Source: Variovorax paradoxus (GTDB lineage Bacteria; Pseudomonadota; Gammaproteobacteria; Burkholderiales; Burkholderiaceae_C). From it: a DNA stretch of 64,000 nt. Under the pieces are notes generated by a model. It had not been told where the DNA came from, did no database searches, and worked only from the letters and a program-made list of their open reading frames with translations. Both the position numbers and the translations under genes were made by a program. Where the stretch lies: positions 287,263 to 351,262 of the forward strand of contig NZ_JXQQ01000008.1 of assembly GCF_000834655.1 (NCBI RefSeq), read 5' to 3'. Shown here one piece after another: positions 54,331 through 62,993 of this stretch; positions within the stretch are counted from its first letter, which is position 1; every line of letters starts with the position of its first letter.

Positions 54331-55503
54331 TCAGCGCGCGATGGCAGGGCCTGTGTAGCGGGCGCGCGGCCTGATTAACTGGCCCGTGGCCTGCTGCTCG
54401 AGCACGTGCGCCGTCCAGCCGACGGCACGCGCGAGCGCGAACAGCATCAGCGGCGCATCGGCCGGCAGCTTGTGCACGGCGGCCATCGCGGCCAGCGCGA
54501 AATCGATGTTCGCCGCGTCGCCCAGCAGCTTCTCGCCCGTGGCGCGCAACGACGCGAAGGCGGGCGGCAGTTCGATGACCTCCAGCAACGCGCTGCAGCG
54601 CGCATCGCCCGCGGGATAGAGCGGGTGCCCGAAGGCCGCGAGCGGCCGGTCGTGTGCGAGCCATTCGCGCACGGCGGCTTCGCTGCCCAACGCCGTGACG
54701 CTGCGCATCATGGCCTGCACGGCCGCCGCGGCGCCGCCGTGCAACGGCCCGGTGAGCGTGGAGAGGCCCGTGAGCAAGCAGGCCGCGAGCGAAGCGCCCG
54801 TGGAGGCGGTCACCCGCGCCGCGAAGGTCGATGCGTTGAGTTCGTGGTCGGCCATCAGCACGAGTGCGCGGCGCAGCACGTCGGCCGCGCGCGGACGGCG
54901 CCACGCCGTGGCCAGCCGCGTGTGCAAACGGGCCGCCGGCGAGCGCGACGGGCCGAGCAGTGCATCGGCGAGGGTGCCGATCACGTGGGCTGCCTCGGCC
55001 TGCAGCGCGCTGCGCGAACGGCCGCGCGAAGGCAGGTCGGTCGCCGCGCGTGCAGCGAGCGCGAGCAGGCCTGCCTGCAATGGCGTTGCGGCCTTGGCAG
55101 GCGCGGGCACTGAGGCCGTGGCCACCGTGGCCGCGAAGTGCGGCGGCGCGCTTTCCCACAGCAGGCCCGCGACGTCTTCGAGCGTGGCATGCCCGGCCAG
55201 CTCGCAGGCGTCCTGCCCGCGATACCAGAGCCGCCCTTCGGCCACCGTCGATACCGCGGAAGGCAGCACCGGCTCGCCCCACTGGATGGCCTCGCTCGCC
55301 ACCGTCTCGCTGCTGCGCCTCCCGCGCGTGCGCGCCGCAACGCGCTGCACGTCGTCGCGGTGGTAGAGGCTGCGGCGCGGATCCGCCGCGTCGGGCTTGG
55401 CGCGGATGCGGCCGCGGCTCACGCTCGCGTAGAGCGTTTGCGGGCGCACCTGCATCAGTTCGAGCGCTTCGGCGGCGGGGAGCCAGAGGGGCGGCTTGGT
55501 CAT
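54331..55503 (-). CDS. Citrate-synthase-family protein with N-terminal helix-turn-helix
   Basis: This 390-aa protein begins with a MerR/excisionase-like DNA-binding segment (LPAAEALELMQVRPQTLYAS, residues about 7-60). A citrate synthase core follows. The His in HELNASTFAAR and the Asp in NIDFALAAM are kept. The third active-site segment reads AFGHPLYPAGD, where synthases usually have GFGHRVYKxxDPR, so the Arg is lost. It may act as a metabolite-sensing regulator rather than a normal synthase. It is divergent from a second, HTH-less paralogue. Confidence 0.8.
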   Translation of the reverse strand: MTKPPLWLPAAEALELMQVRPQTLYASVSRGRIRAKPDAADPRRSLYHRDDVQRVAARTRGRRSSETVASEAIQWGEPVLPSAVSTVAEGRLWYRGQDACELAGHATLEDVAGLLWESAPPHFAATVATASVPAPAKAATPLQAGLLALAARAATDLPSRGRSRSALQAEAAHVIGTLADALLGPSRSPAARLHTRLATAWRRPRAADVLRRALVLMADHELNASTFAARVTASTGASLAACLLTGLSTLTGPLHGGAAAAVQAMMRSVTALGSEAAVREWLAHDRPLAAFGHPLYPAGDARCSALLEVIELPPAFASLRATGEKLLGDAANIDFALAAMAAVHKLPADAPLMLFALARAVGWTAHVLEQQATGQLIRPRARYTGPAIAR

Positions 55504-55522
55504 GTTGATGGAATGGATCAAG

Positions 55523-55534
55523 ATTGACGTCAAT
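55523..55534. promoter_or_regulatory. Palindrome between the two citrate-synthase-like genes
   Basis: Perfect 12-bp palindrome ATTGACGTCAAT in the 82-bp divergent intergenic region, 20 bp from the ATG of the HTH-bearing paralogue. A binding site for that protein is an inference. Confidence 0.45.
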
Positions 55535-55585
55535 GTTAGCGCCGACAGAATCGATGCCATCGTGACAACCCAGGAGTACGAAACG

Positions 55586-56701
55586 ATGAACAACGACGAT
55601 GGCCTCGAAGGCGTGGTGGCCGCGCACACCGTGCTGTCCGAGGTGGACGGCGCGGCAGGCCGGCTGGTCATCCGCGGGCACCAGCTCGATGAGATCGCGC
55701 AGCGCTGGCGCTATGAGGACGTAGTGGCGCTGCTGTTCCAGGGCTTCTTCGACACCGCGCCGGATGCTGCAGCCCTGCGCGGCGCACTCGGCCGCGCGCG
55801 CCGCGAAGCCTTCGAGCGCCTGCAACCCAACGACGACGCGCTGCTGCGCAAGATGCCGCCCATCGAAGCGGTGCGCGCGCTGCTGGCACGGCTGCCCGAT
55901 GGCGACGACCTCGCCACCGCGCTGCGGCTGGTCGCGGCGCCCGCCGTCTACACCGCGGCCGTGATGCGGTGGCGCCTGGGCGTGCAGGCACTTGCGCCCG
56001 ACGACTCGCTGCCGTATGCCGCCGACATGCTGCGCATGCTGCATGGCCGCACGCCCACGGCCGCGCAGGCCGCCGCGCTGGACACCTACCTGGTCACCGT
56101 GTGCGACCACGGCCTCAACGCCTCGACCTTCGCCGCACGCGTGGTGGCGTCGACGGGCGCGGGCCTGGCATCGGCGGTGCTCGCCGGCATCAGCGCGCTC
56201 AAGGGCCCGCTGCACGGCGGTGCGCCCGGCCCGGTGCTCGATGCGCTCGATGCCATCGGCACCGCTGGCAACGCGCGCCACTGGCTCGAAGGCGCGGTGG
56301 CCAGCGGCCAGCGCCTGATGGGCTTCGGCCACCGCATCTACCGCGTGCGCGATCCGCGTGCCGATGCGCTCAAGGGCGCGCTGCGCCGGTTGAGCGCCGA
56401 GGGCAGCGTCAACGCCGCGCGCTTCGAACTGGCCGAGGCGGCGGAGCAGGCCGCGCTCGCGATCCTGCGCGAGAAGAAGCCCGACCGCGCGCTGGAGACC
56501 AACGTCGAGTTCTACACCGCGCTGCTGCTCGAAGCGCTGGGCTTCGGCCGCGAAAGCTTCACCTGCGTGTTCGCTGCCGGCCGCGTGAGCGGATGGGTGG
56601 CTCATGCGCGCGAGCAGGTGAAGAAGGGCAGGCTCATTCGGCCGCAGTCCGTGTACGTGGGGCCCGCGCCGGAAGCGGCCGAAGCCGCGCTCGCACACTG
56701 A
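55586..56701 (+). CDS. Citrate/2-methylcitrate synthase-family protein
   Basis: This 371-aa protein has the citrate-synthase segments HGLNASTFAARVVAST and MGFGHRIYRVRDPRAD. The third region reads ETNVEFYTALLLEALG; E. coli GltA has NVDFYSG with the catalytic Asp, so Asp appears replaced by Glu here (by-eye alignment). It could condense an acyl-CoA with an oxo acid, but the exact reaction is open. The start at 55586 follows CAGGAG; earlier in-frame codons lie over the divergent promoter. It pairs with the HTH-bearing paralogue. Confidence 0.82.
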   Translation: MNNDDGLEGVVAAHTVLSEVDGAAGRLVIRGHQLDEIAQRWRYEDVVALLFQGFFDTAPDAAALRGALGRARREAFERLQPNDDALLRKMPPIEAVRALLARLPDGDDLATALRLVAAPAVYTAAVMRWRLGVQALAPDDSLPYAADMLRMLHGRTPTAAQAAALDTYLVTVCDHGLNASTFAARVVASTGAGLASAVLAGISALKGPLHGGAPGPVLDALDAIGTAGNARHWLEGAVASGQRLMGFGHRIYRVRDPRADALKGALRRLSAEGSVNAARFELAEAAEQAALAILREKKPDRALETNVEFYTALLLEALGFGRESFTCVFAAGRVSGWVAHAREQVKKGRLIRPQSVYVGPAPEAAEAALAH

Positions 56702-56710
56702 GCCCGCGAG

Positions 56711-56754
56711 GCAAACGCTAGGCAAACGCTAGGCAAACGCTAGGCAAACGCGAG
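56711..56754. repeat. Tandem repeat of an 11-bp unit, four copies
   Basis: GCAAACGCTAG occurs three times in succession, followed by GCAAACGCGAG, starting 9 bp after a stop codon. The identity of the units suggests recent slippage, so copy number may vary between strains. Confidence 0.9.
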
Positions 56755-56842
56755 GCCCGCGTGCCCTCGCACCGTCATCCGGTACGCTCGTTGTCTTCGC
56801 ATGCCGACCGCGGCATGCATGACGCAATTCGAAAGTATTCCT

Positions 56843-57862
56843 ATGACGGTGAACCCTTCCGACGAGCGCGCGCTGCGCCTGCCCCGCGACTTTGCGCTGA
56901 TCGCACTGGGGCTAGATGTGGCCATGTTCGTGATCAGCACCGTCGTGCTGCTGACGCGGTTCACGCCCGACGTCGAGCAGATCCGCAGTGCCTACGCGCA
57001 ACCGGAGCTCTGGATCAGCATGCTGGCCGGCGTCGCGGTGCCCTGGACGCTGTCGGCCGCGCTCGCCTGGAGCCACGCACGCAATGCGCTCGAAAGGCTC
57101 GGCGTGGCGAACGTGGCGCTGTCGCACGATGCGAGGCTGCGCTTCGCAACCGTGTGGGCACTCGTGGTCGCGTTCAGCTACTACGGCCTGACACCGCTGT
57201 TCTTCAAGATCAGGGCGCTCTTCATGCTCGGCGGCCGCTTCGAGGAGTTCTCCGGCTACTCGCCTTATCTCGGCATGGGCGCTGCCATGCTGTTGCAGTC
57301 CGTTGTGCAGCTGGCGGTGCTGGTGCTCGGCATCTGGGTTGCGGCACGCCTCGCGCTGAGCCGCAGCCGCGGCAAGGACGTGCCGGTTCGCGCACCGGCG
57401 AATGCGGCCTTCGAGGTTTCCGGCGCGCCGCCGCGCCGCGCCGTCGCGTGGCTGATCGCTGCGCTCTTCGCGTCGATGCAACTGTGGAGCAGCCTGGCGG
57501 TGTCCAACTGGCTTTTCCGGTCGGATGACAACGCGATCAGGTTGCTGCTCACCCTGGTGCTGCCGTGGCTCGCGGCCTTTGCGCTCGCTTTCTGGGGCGC
57601 CTGGCTCGGTACGCGGGCCGGCATGTCGCTGGCGCGGCCTTTCAGGGCCGTGGCAGCGTCCGTGTCGGCCTTCGTGCTGGTGCAGGTGCTGAGCCTCGTC
57701 ATCGTGGTCGCGTGGTTCTTCATTGCCTACGCGAGCTCCATGCGCATGTCGAACACCCTCGGGGCCATCGGCGTCACCGTGGCGCTCGCGCTGGTCTATG
57801 CGGCGCTGGTGGTGGCGATCACGCGCGCCCTCACGCGCCGGTTCTATCGCCGCTACTTGTAG
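56843..57862 (+). CDS. Polytopic membrane protein of unknown function
   Basis: This protein of about 339 aa has some eight hydrophobic segments, for example FALIALGLDVAMFVISTVVL, LLLTLVLPWLAAFALAFWGA and LGAIGVTVALALVYAALVVA. No domain is recognised. Start choice: ATG at 56843 follows GAAAG; ATGs at 56801 and 56819 are in frame but have no better ribosome-binding site. Its 3' end overlaps the convergent CoA-ligase gene by 10 bp. Confidence 0.7.
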   Translation: MTVNPSDERALRLPRDFALIALGLDVAMFVISTVVLLTRFTPDVEQIRSAYAQPELWISMLAGVAVPWTLSAALAWSHARNALERLGVANVALSHDARLRFATVWALVVAFSYYGLTPLFFKIRALFMLGGRFEEFSGYSPYLGMGAAMLLQSVVQLAVLVLGIWVAARLALSRSRGKDVPVRAPANAAFEVSGAPPRRAVAWLIAALFASMQLWSSLAVSNWLFRSDDNAIRLLLTLVLPWLAAFALAFWGAWLGTRAGMSLARPFRAVAASVSAFVLVQVLSLVIVVAWFFIAYASSMRMSNTLGAIGVTVALALVYAALVVAITRALTRRFYRRYL

Positions 57863-59100
57863 CTGCGCGCGTCCTCGATCACCTTGCCGTCGTTCGGCAG
57901 GCTGCCCGGCGCCACCAGCTCGATGGTGCCGCGCAACTTGGTCACCTCGCGCACCGCATCGGCAATGCGCGCTTCCAGTCCGTCCGGCGCGCCCGCGCAT
58001 TCGAGCCTGAAGGTCATCTGGTCGTCGCCCATCTCGCCCGAGACCACGAGGCGCGCGCGCAGGATCTCCGGAAAGCGCCGCGCGATCTCCGCCACCTGCG
58101 AGGGATGCACGAACATGCCACGCACCTTGGTGGTCTGGTCGGCGCGGCCGAGCCAGCCCTTGATGCGCTTGTTGGTGCGGCCCGTGGGGCAGGTGCCCGC
58201 GAGCACGGCGGAGAGGTCGCCGGTGCCGAAGCGCACCAGCGGGTAGTCGGGGTTGAAGCTGGTGACGACGATCTCGCCCACCTCGCCGTCGGGCACCGGG
58301 TCGCCCGTGCCGGGGCGCACGATCTCCACCAGCACGCCTTCGTCGATCACCAGGCCTTCGCGTGCGCTGGTCTCGTAGGCAATGAGGCCGAGGTCGGCGG
58401 TGGCGTAGCACTGCGTGCCTTTCACGCCATGCGCGGCGATCCAGTCGTGCAGGCTCGGCGGAAAGGCTTCGCCGGACACCAGGGCCTTGGTGAGCGAGGG
58501 CAGCTTCTGCCCCTTTTCCTCGGCCTTCTCCAGCAGGATCTTCAGGAAGCTCGGCGTGCCCGCATAGCCCTCGGGCTTCAGGTCGACGATGGCTTCGAGC
58601 TGTTGCTCGGTCTGCCCGGTGCCGCCCGCGAACACGGTGCAGCCCATGGCGCGCGCGCCGCTCTCCATGATGGAGCCCGCGGGGGTCATGTGGTAGCTGA
58701 AGCTGTTGTGGATGAGCTCGCCGCTGCGAAAGCCCGCCGCGTGCAACGCCCGAGCGGTGCGCCAGTAGTCGCGCGCTTCGCCCTCGGGTTCGTAGATGGT
58801 GCCGGGGCTCGCGAACACGCGCGGCATGCGCGGGCCGCGCACGATCGATGCGAAGCCGCCGAACGGGTCGTCGGCGCGGCCTGCCTTCTGCAACTCGAGC
58901 AATTCCGACTTGCGCGTGACCGGAAGTCTGGCGAGCGCCTCGCGCGTCGTCACGTCCGCGGGCTTCACGCCGTCGAGGATCTTCCTGAACGCGGCGGTTG
59001 CCGTCTGCGCTTGCGCGATCTGCTTCGGCAGCGCGGCGAGCAGGTCGCGCTCGCGTTCGGCGGGGTCGCGGATTTCGAGCTTGTCGTAGTGGTCGGTCAT
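57853..59100 (-). CDS. PaaK-like phenylacetate/aryl-CoA ligase
   Basis: This 415-aa adenylate-forming enzyme resembles phenylacetate-CoA ligases. It has RVFASPGTIYEPEGE near the N-terminus, ALVSGEAFPPSLHDW in the middle, and the hinge region TGDLSAVLAGTCPTGRTNKR. Its position downstream of a branched-chain-type ABC transporter on the same strand suggests that it activates the aromatic or other carboxylate imported by that system. It is separated from livF by a 325-bp gap with a palindromic repeat. Confidence 0.83.
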   Translation of the reverse strand: MTDHYDKLEIRDPAERERDLLAALPKQIAQAQTATAAFRKILDGVKPADVTTREALARLPVTRKSELLELQKAGRADDPFGGFASIVRGPRMPRVFASPGTIYEPEGEARDYWRTARALHAAGFRSGELIHNSFSYHMTPAGSIMESGARAMGCTVFAGGTGQTEQQLEAIVDLKPEGYAGTPSFLKILLEKAEEKGQKLPSLTKALVSGEAFPPSLHDWIAAHGVKGTQCYATADLGLIAYETSAREGLVIDEGVLVEIVRPGTGDPVPDGEVGEIVVTSFNPDYPLVRFGTGDLSAVLAGTCPTGRTNKRIKGWLGRADQTTKVRGMFVHPSQVAEIARRFPEILRARLVVSGEMGDDQMTFRLECAGAPDGLEARIADAVREVTKLRGTIELVAPGSLPNDGKVIEDARSYK

Positions 59101-59425
59101 GTCCGTACCCTTTGTCTTTTCAATTCGGTGCTGGACCGGCTGGCGTTGTTCTTCAGGGCGTGTGCACAGGCCACCGGGTACTCCCCTCCGCGAATGTCCC
59201 CCGGCCTTCGGCCTCCTCCTTGATTTCGCTGCGGGGAGCACCCGATGCCCTGTGCACCAGGGGCGCTGTCGTTGTGCTGGCTGTTCGACCACCGTTGCGA
59301 ACAACGAGCACGCCGATGGGGTGCCTTGCGCAGCGAAATAAAGGAGGAGCCGAAGGCGGGGGGCATTCGCGGAGCAAGGTACCCCGTCGGCGTGATCGCG
59401 CACTGGACAACGGCATACCAGTCTT
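59101..59425. other. Intergenic gap between livF and the CoA ligase
   Basis: 325 bp without a supported gene. Most of it is a large imperfect palindrome (59176-59385, listed separately); short frames here are by-products of the repeat. I see no promoter or terminator of the usual kind in the rest. Confidence 0.7.
59176..59385. repeat. Large imperfect palindromic element
   Basis: The left arm (59176-59245) and the reverse complement of the right arm (about 59315-59385) share blocks such as CTCCGCGAATG, CCTTCGGC, CTCCTCCTT and ATTTCGCTGCG. Arms of about 70 bp flank a centre of about 70 bp. No coding capacity or transposase is seen, so it is a REP-like or MITE-like element inserted in the transporter/ligase operon. 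Confidence 0.75.
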
Positions 59426-60238
59426 TCAAGCCAGCCACCTCTTGCGTCGCTTGTAACTCTTCACGTCGCGGAAGCTCTTGCGATCGGCACCGCCCACGCC
59501 GAGGTAGAACTCCTTGACGTCTTCGTTCTCGCGCAGGCTCTTGGCCTCGCCGTCCATCACGATGCGGCCGTTCTCCAGGATGTAGCCGTAGTCGGCGTAG
59601 CGCAGCGCCATGTTGGTGTTCTGCTCGGCCAGGAGGAAGGTCACGTGTTCCTTGGTGTTGAGGTCTTTCACGATCTCGAACACCTCTTCCACGATCTGCG
59701 GCGCGAGGCCCATCGAGGGTTCGTCCAGCAGCACCATCGTCGGGTTGGCCATCAGCGCGCGGCCGATGGCGCACATCTGCTGCTCGCCGCCCGAGGTGTA
59801 GGCCGCCTGCGAGGTGCGGCGCGTCTTCAGGCGCGGGAAATACGCATACACCTTGTCCAGCGTCTGCTGCACTGCGGCCTTGCCGTCGGTGCGCGTGTAG
59901 GCGCCGGTCATCAGGTTCTCCTCGATCGTGAGGTGGGCGAAGCAATGGCGGCCTTCCATCACCTGGATGAGGCCGCGCTTGACCAGCTCGGCCGGCGACA
60001 GCGCCTCGATGCGGTCGCCGCGCAGCTCGATGGTGCCCTTGGTCACCGCGCCTCGCTCGCCCGCGAGCAGGTTGCTCACCGCGCGCAGCGTGGTCGTCTT
60101 GCCCGCGCCGTTGCCGCCGAGCAGCGCCACGATGCCGCCTTCGGGCACGGTGAGCGACACGCCCTTGAGCACGAGGATCACGTGGTTGTAGATGACCTCG
60201 ATGCCGTTGACGTTGAGAAGGATGTTGGGTTCGCTCAT
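59426..60238 (-). CDS. livF: Branched-chain-type ABC transporter ATP-binding protein
   Basis: This 270-aa ATPase has Walker A GGNGAGKTTT, signature TSGGEQQM and Walker B MVLLDEPSMGLAP, and belongs to the LivF group. Its C-terminal extension (about 20 residues, DRKSFRDVKSYKRRKRWLA) is basic. It lies downstream of the receptor gene with repeat copy 4 between them. The partner ATPase LivG is not in the window. Confidence 0.92.
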   Translation of the reverse strand: MSEPNILLNVNGIEVIYNHVILVLKGVSLTVPEGGIVALLGGNGAGKTTTLRAVSNLLAGERGAVTKGTIELRGDRIEALSPAELVKRGLIQVMEGRHCFAHLTIEENLMTGAYTRTDGKAAVQQTLDKVYAYFPRLKTRRTSQAAYTSGGEQQMCAIGRALMANPTMVLLDEPSMGLAPQIVEEVFEIVKDLNTKEHVTFLLAEQNTNMALRYADYGYILENGRIVMDGEAKSLRENEDVKEFYLGVGGADRKSFRDVKSYKRRKRWLA

Positions 60239-60313
60239 GGTGTGGTCCGAAGCATTCGAAAGAACAACGACGCTGCTCTTTCAGATGCCCGCTTGACCCA
60301 CCACCCTTCGGGG

Positions 60314-60402
60314 AACACCGCGGAACCGGCTTTGCCGGGCCGCAGGTGTTGCCCCCTGCAAGGGGGTGGGAGAAGCGACACGAAGTGCGCGCAGCCTTGG
60401 GG
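60314..60402 (-). repeat. 3'-flanking repeat, copy 4
   Basis: Same family as 26760, 47617 and 51114. It ends 5 bp before the stop codon (60408-60410) of the receptor gene and lies inside the transporter operon, before livF. The central hairpin is CCCCCT-GCA-AGGGGG. Confidence 0.85.
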
Positions 60403-60407
60403 TTAGG

Positions 60408-61739
60408 TCAAGACTGGCAGTCGGCGGCTTCGCGGCGTGTCAGCTTTTTCTCGCCGGCGTACTTGTCGGCGGCAGTCTTGACCATCGGCTTGATGATCTG
60501 GTCGTCGGCCTCGTACCAGTCGGACATGCCGCCCCACTTGGCGCCGTCCCAGGTATGCACGCGCGCCCAGGTCGAGCCCATGTGGTCCTGGCACGAGGTG
60601 CTCACCGGACGCATCACGCCCGAGAAGCCCAGCGCGTCGAGCTTCTTCTGGTCGAGGGCGAGGTTCTCCATGCCCCAGCGCACCTGCTCGCCGGTCATGA
60701 CCTTGCCCTTGCCGAAGCGCTCCTGCGCGCGCTTGACCGCCTCGATGGTCAGCATCTGGATGATCACGCCGCGGGTGTAGAGCACCGAGCCGACTTCTTC
60801 CTTCGGACCCGTGCCCTGGCCCTTGTCGTGCACCTGCTTGAGGATGTCCTGGATCACCTTGGGCTGCGTGCCCGAGGTGTTGAGCGCAAGCGCGTTGTAG
60901 CCCTTGGCGTTGGCGCCCACGTCCTTCACGTCGGGTTCGGCGCCGGCCCACCACACGCCGTACATCTTCTCGCGCGGGTAGCCCGTGGCCACGGCTTCCT
61001 TCAGGGCGGTGGAGTTCATCACGCCCCAGCCCCACAGCAGCACGAAGTCGGGGCGCGACTGGCGCACCTGAAGCCAAGCCGATTTCTGTTCCACGCCGGG
61101 CGCAGTCACCGGGATCAGCGAGAGCTCGAAGCCGTTCTGCTTGGCGCGTTCCTGCAGCAGCGGAATCGGCTCCTTGCCGAACGGCGAGTCGTGATAGACG
61201 AGGGCGATCTTCTTGCCCTTGAGCTTGTCCATGCCGCCTTCTTTTTTGCCGATGTGCTGGATCAGGATGTCCGCCGCGGTCCAGTAGCTGCCCATCAGCG
61301 GGAAATTCCACTTGAAGACGCCGCCGTCCTGCGAGGCCGAGAGGCCGTAGCCCAGCGTGATGAGCGGGATCTTGTCGGTGGGCACCTTGTCGGTCAGCGC
61401 GAAGGTGATGCCGGTGGCCTGCGGGTCGAACAGCGCGACGCCCGGACGGCCCTTCAGGCGCTCGTAGCATTCCACGCCCTTGTCGGTCGCGTAGCCGGTC
61501 TCGCACTCTTCGTAGGCGATCTTCACGCCGTTGATGCCGCCGGTGGCATTGACGTACTTGATGTAGTCCTGCTTGCCGTTGGCCCACGGCGTGCCGTTGG
61601 GCGCGTAGGGGCCGGTGCGGTAGACCAGCAGCGGGAAGAACTGCTCCTTGGCCTGCGCGGTGGCGATCGATGGCGCGAGCATGGCGCCGAGGGTGCTGGC
61701 CACCAGGGCGGCGGTCAGAGCGAGCGATTTCAGTTTCAT
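60408..61739 (-). CDS. Branched-chain-type ABC transporter substrate-binding protein
   Basis: This 443-aa periplasmic receptor has a signal peptide (MKLKSLALTAALVASTLGAM, ending near ATAQA). The type I fold is visible in FFPLLVYRTGPYAPNGTPWA and VALFDPQATGITFALTDKVP. Receptors of this subgroup are often linked to aromatic acids, fitting the PaaK-like ligase downstream. Four Cys occur in the mature part, two of them in ECETGYATDKGVECYE. The operon order is livH, livM, receptor, livF, ligase. Confidence 0.88.
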   Translation of the reverse strand: MKLKSLALTAALVASTLGAMLAPSIATAQAKEQFFPLLVYRTGPYAPNGTPWANGKQDYIKYVNATGGINGVKIAYEECETGYATDKGVECYERLKGRPGVALFDPQATGITFALTDKVPTDKIPLITLGYGLSASQDGGVFKWNFPLMGSYWTAADILIQHIGKKEGGMDKLKGKKIALVYHDSPFGKEPIPLLQERAKQNGFELSLIPVTAPGVEQKSAWLQVRQSRPDFVLLWGWGVMNSTALKEAVATGYPREKMYGVWWAGAEPDVKDVGANAKGYNALALNTSGTQPKVIQDILKQVHDKGQGTGPKEEVGSVLYTRGVIIQMLTIEAVKRAQERFGKGKVMTGEQVRWGMENLALDQKKLDALGFSGVMRPVSTSCQDHMGSTWARVHTWDGAKWGGMSDWYEADDQIIKPMVKTAADKYAGEKKLTRREAADCQS

Positions 61740-61810
61740 GCCTGTCTCCTTTTGTGGGCACCTCGGTGCCGGGTTTTTTACGAACGAACGGGAACTCTCG
61801 GAATGCGTTG

Positions 61811-62875
61811 TCAGTGCGGGAAGGGCCAGAGCCGCAGCTTCTCCTTGGCCGTGGACCACAGCCGTGCGAGGCCGTGCGGCTCGACGATCAGGAAGAACAC
61901 GATGAGCGCGCCGAAGATCATCGTCTCCAGGTGCGAGGCGAGCGCGGTGGAAATCGAGAAGCCCAGCCACGCGGGCAGCTGGTTCAAAAAGAGCGGCAGC
62001 AGCACGATGAAGGCGGCGCCGAAGAAGCTGCCCATGATCGAGCCGAGCCCGCCGATGATCACCATGAACAGCAGCTGGAACGAGCGGTCGATGCTGAACG
62101 CCGCAGGTTCCCACGCACCCAGGTGGATGAAGCCCCACAGCGCGCCGGCCACGCCCACGATGAAGCTGCTCACCGCGAAGGCCGTGAGCTTGGCGTACAC
62201 CGGGCGGATGCCGATCACCGCGGCGGCCACGTCCATGTCGCGCATGGCCATCCATTCGCGGCCGATGGCGCTGCGCACCAGGTTCTTGGCCAGCAGCGCG
62301 AACACCACCACGAAGATGAGGCAGAACAGGTACTTCTGCACCGGCGACTCGATCGGCACGCCGAACACGTTGAGCCCCGCCACGCTCACCGAACCCGAGG
62401 ACGAGTTGTTGGTGAACCACTGGATGCGCAGGAACGCCCAGTCGGTGAAGAACTGCGCGGCGAGCGTTGCCACCGCCAGGTACAGCCCCTTGATGCGCAG
62501 GCTCGGAATGCCGAAGAGGACGCCGATCACCGTGGCGCAGAGGCCGCCCAAGAGCAGCGAGGCGATGAGCGGCATGCCGTCGATGCGCACCTGGAAGTTG
62601 TAGGCCGCGTACGCGCCCACCGCCATGAAGGCGCCGGTGCCCAGCGAGATCTGCCCGCAGTAGCCCACCAGGATGTTGAGGCCGAGCGCCGCGAGCGACA
62701 GGATCAGGAAGGGCGTGAGGATGGCGCGCATCCAGTAGTCCGAGATGCCCAGCGGCACCACGACGAACGCCACGAGCAGCAGCACCAGCATCGCGATGCG
62801 GTCCTGCGCGATCGGGAGGATCTGTTGGTCGGCCCTGTAGCTCGACTTGAACTGGCCGTTTTCTCTGTAGAACAT
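61811..62875 (-). CDS. livM: Branched-chain-type ABC transporter permease
   Basis: This 354-aa inner-membrane permease has about nine to ten hydrophobic segments and the LivM signature region GYCGQISLGTGAFMAVGAY. The N-terminus (MFYRENGQFKSSYRADQQIL) is a cytosolic extension seen in this subgroup. It lies 71 bp upstream of the receptor gene. The ATG at 62875 comes 3 bp after a duplicated copy of the livH C-terminal coding sequence. Confidence 0.92.
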   Translation of the reverse strand: MFYRENGQFKSSYRADQQILPIAQDRIAMLVLLLVAFVVVPLGISDYWMRAILTPFLILSLAALGLNILVGYCGQISLGTGAFMAVGAYAAYNFQVRIDGMPLIASLLLGGLCATVIGVLFGIPSLRIKGLYLAVATLAAQFFTDWAFLRIQWFTNNSSSGSVSVAGLNVFGVPIESPVQKYLFCLIFVVVFALLAKNLVRSAIGREWMAMRDMDVAAAVIGIRPVYAKLTAFAVSSFIVGVAGALWGFIHLGAWEPAAFSIDRSFQLLFMVIIGGLGSIMGSFFGAAFIVLLPLFLNQLPAWLGFSISTALASHLETMIFGALIVFFLIVEPHGLARLWSTAKEKLRLWPFPH

Positions 62876-62878
62876 TGC

Positions 62879-62993
62879 TCAGACCCGATCGATGATTTTT
62901 TGGCTATGGCCCGCTTCGCTCAACTTGCTTCGCAAGTTAGCCTCCACCGAAAAATTGCTGATCTCGTATCTCATACGCGATCAATGATTTTTT
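62879..62993 (-). repeat. Duplicated livH tail with an internal hairpin
   Basis: Two 23-bp direct repeats with three mismatches (62879-62901 and 62971-62993) each encode KIIDRV and a stop on the minus strand. The right one is the true livH end. The 69 bp between them contain a perfect hairpin AACTTGC-TTC-GCAAGTT (62922-62938). The arrangement suggests insertion of a small element at the 3' end of livH. Confidence 0.75.

Noticed and set aside
59160..59420. Short open frames within the palindromic gap
   Set aside because: They encode repetitive arginine/proline-rich sequence on both strands because of the inverted arms, with no family match.
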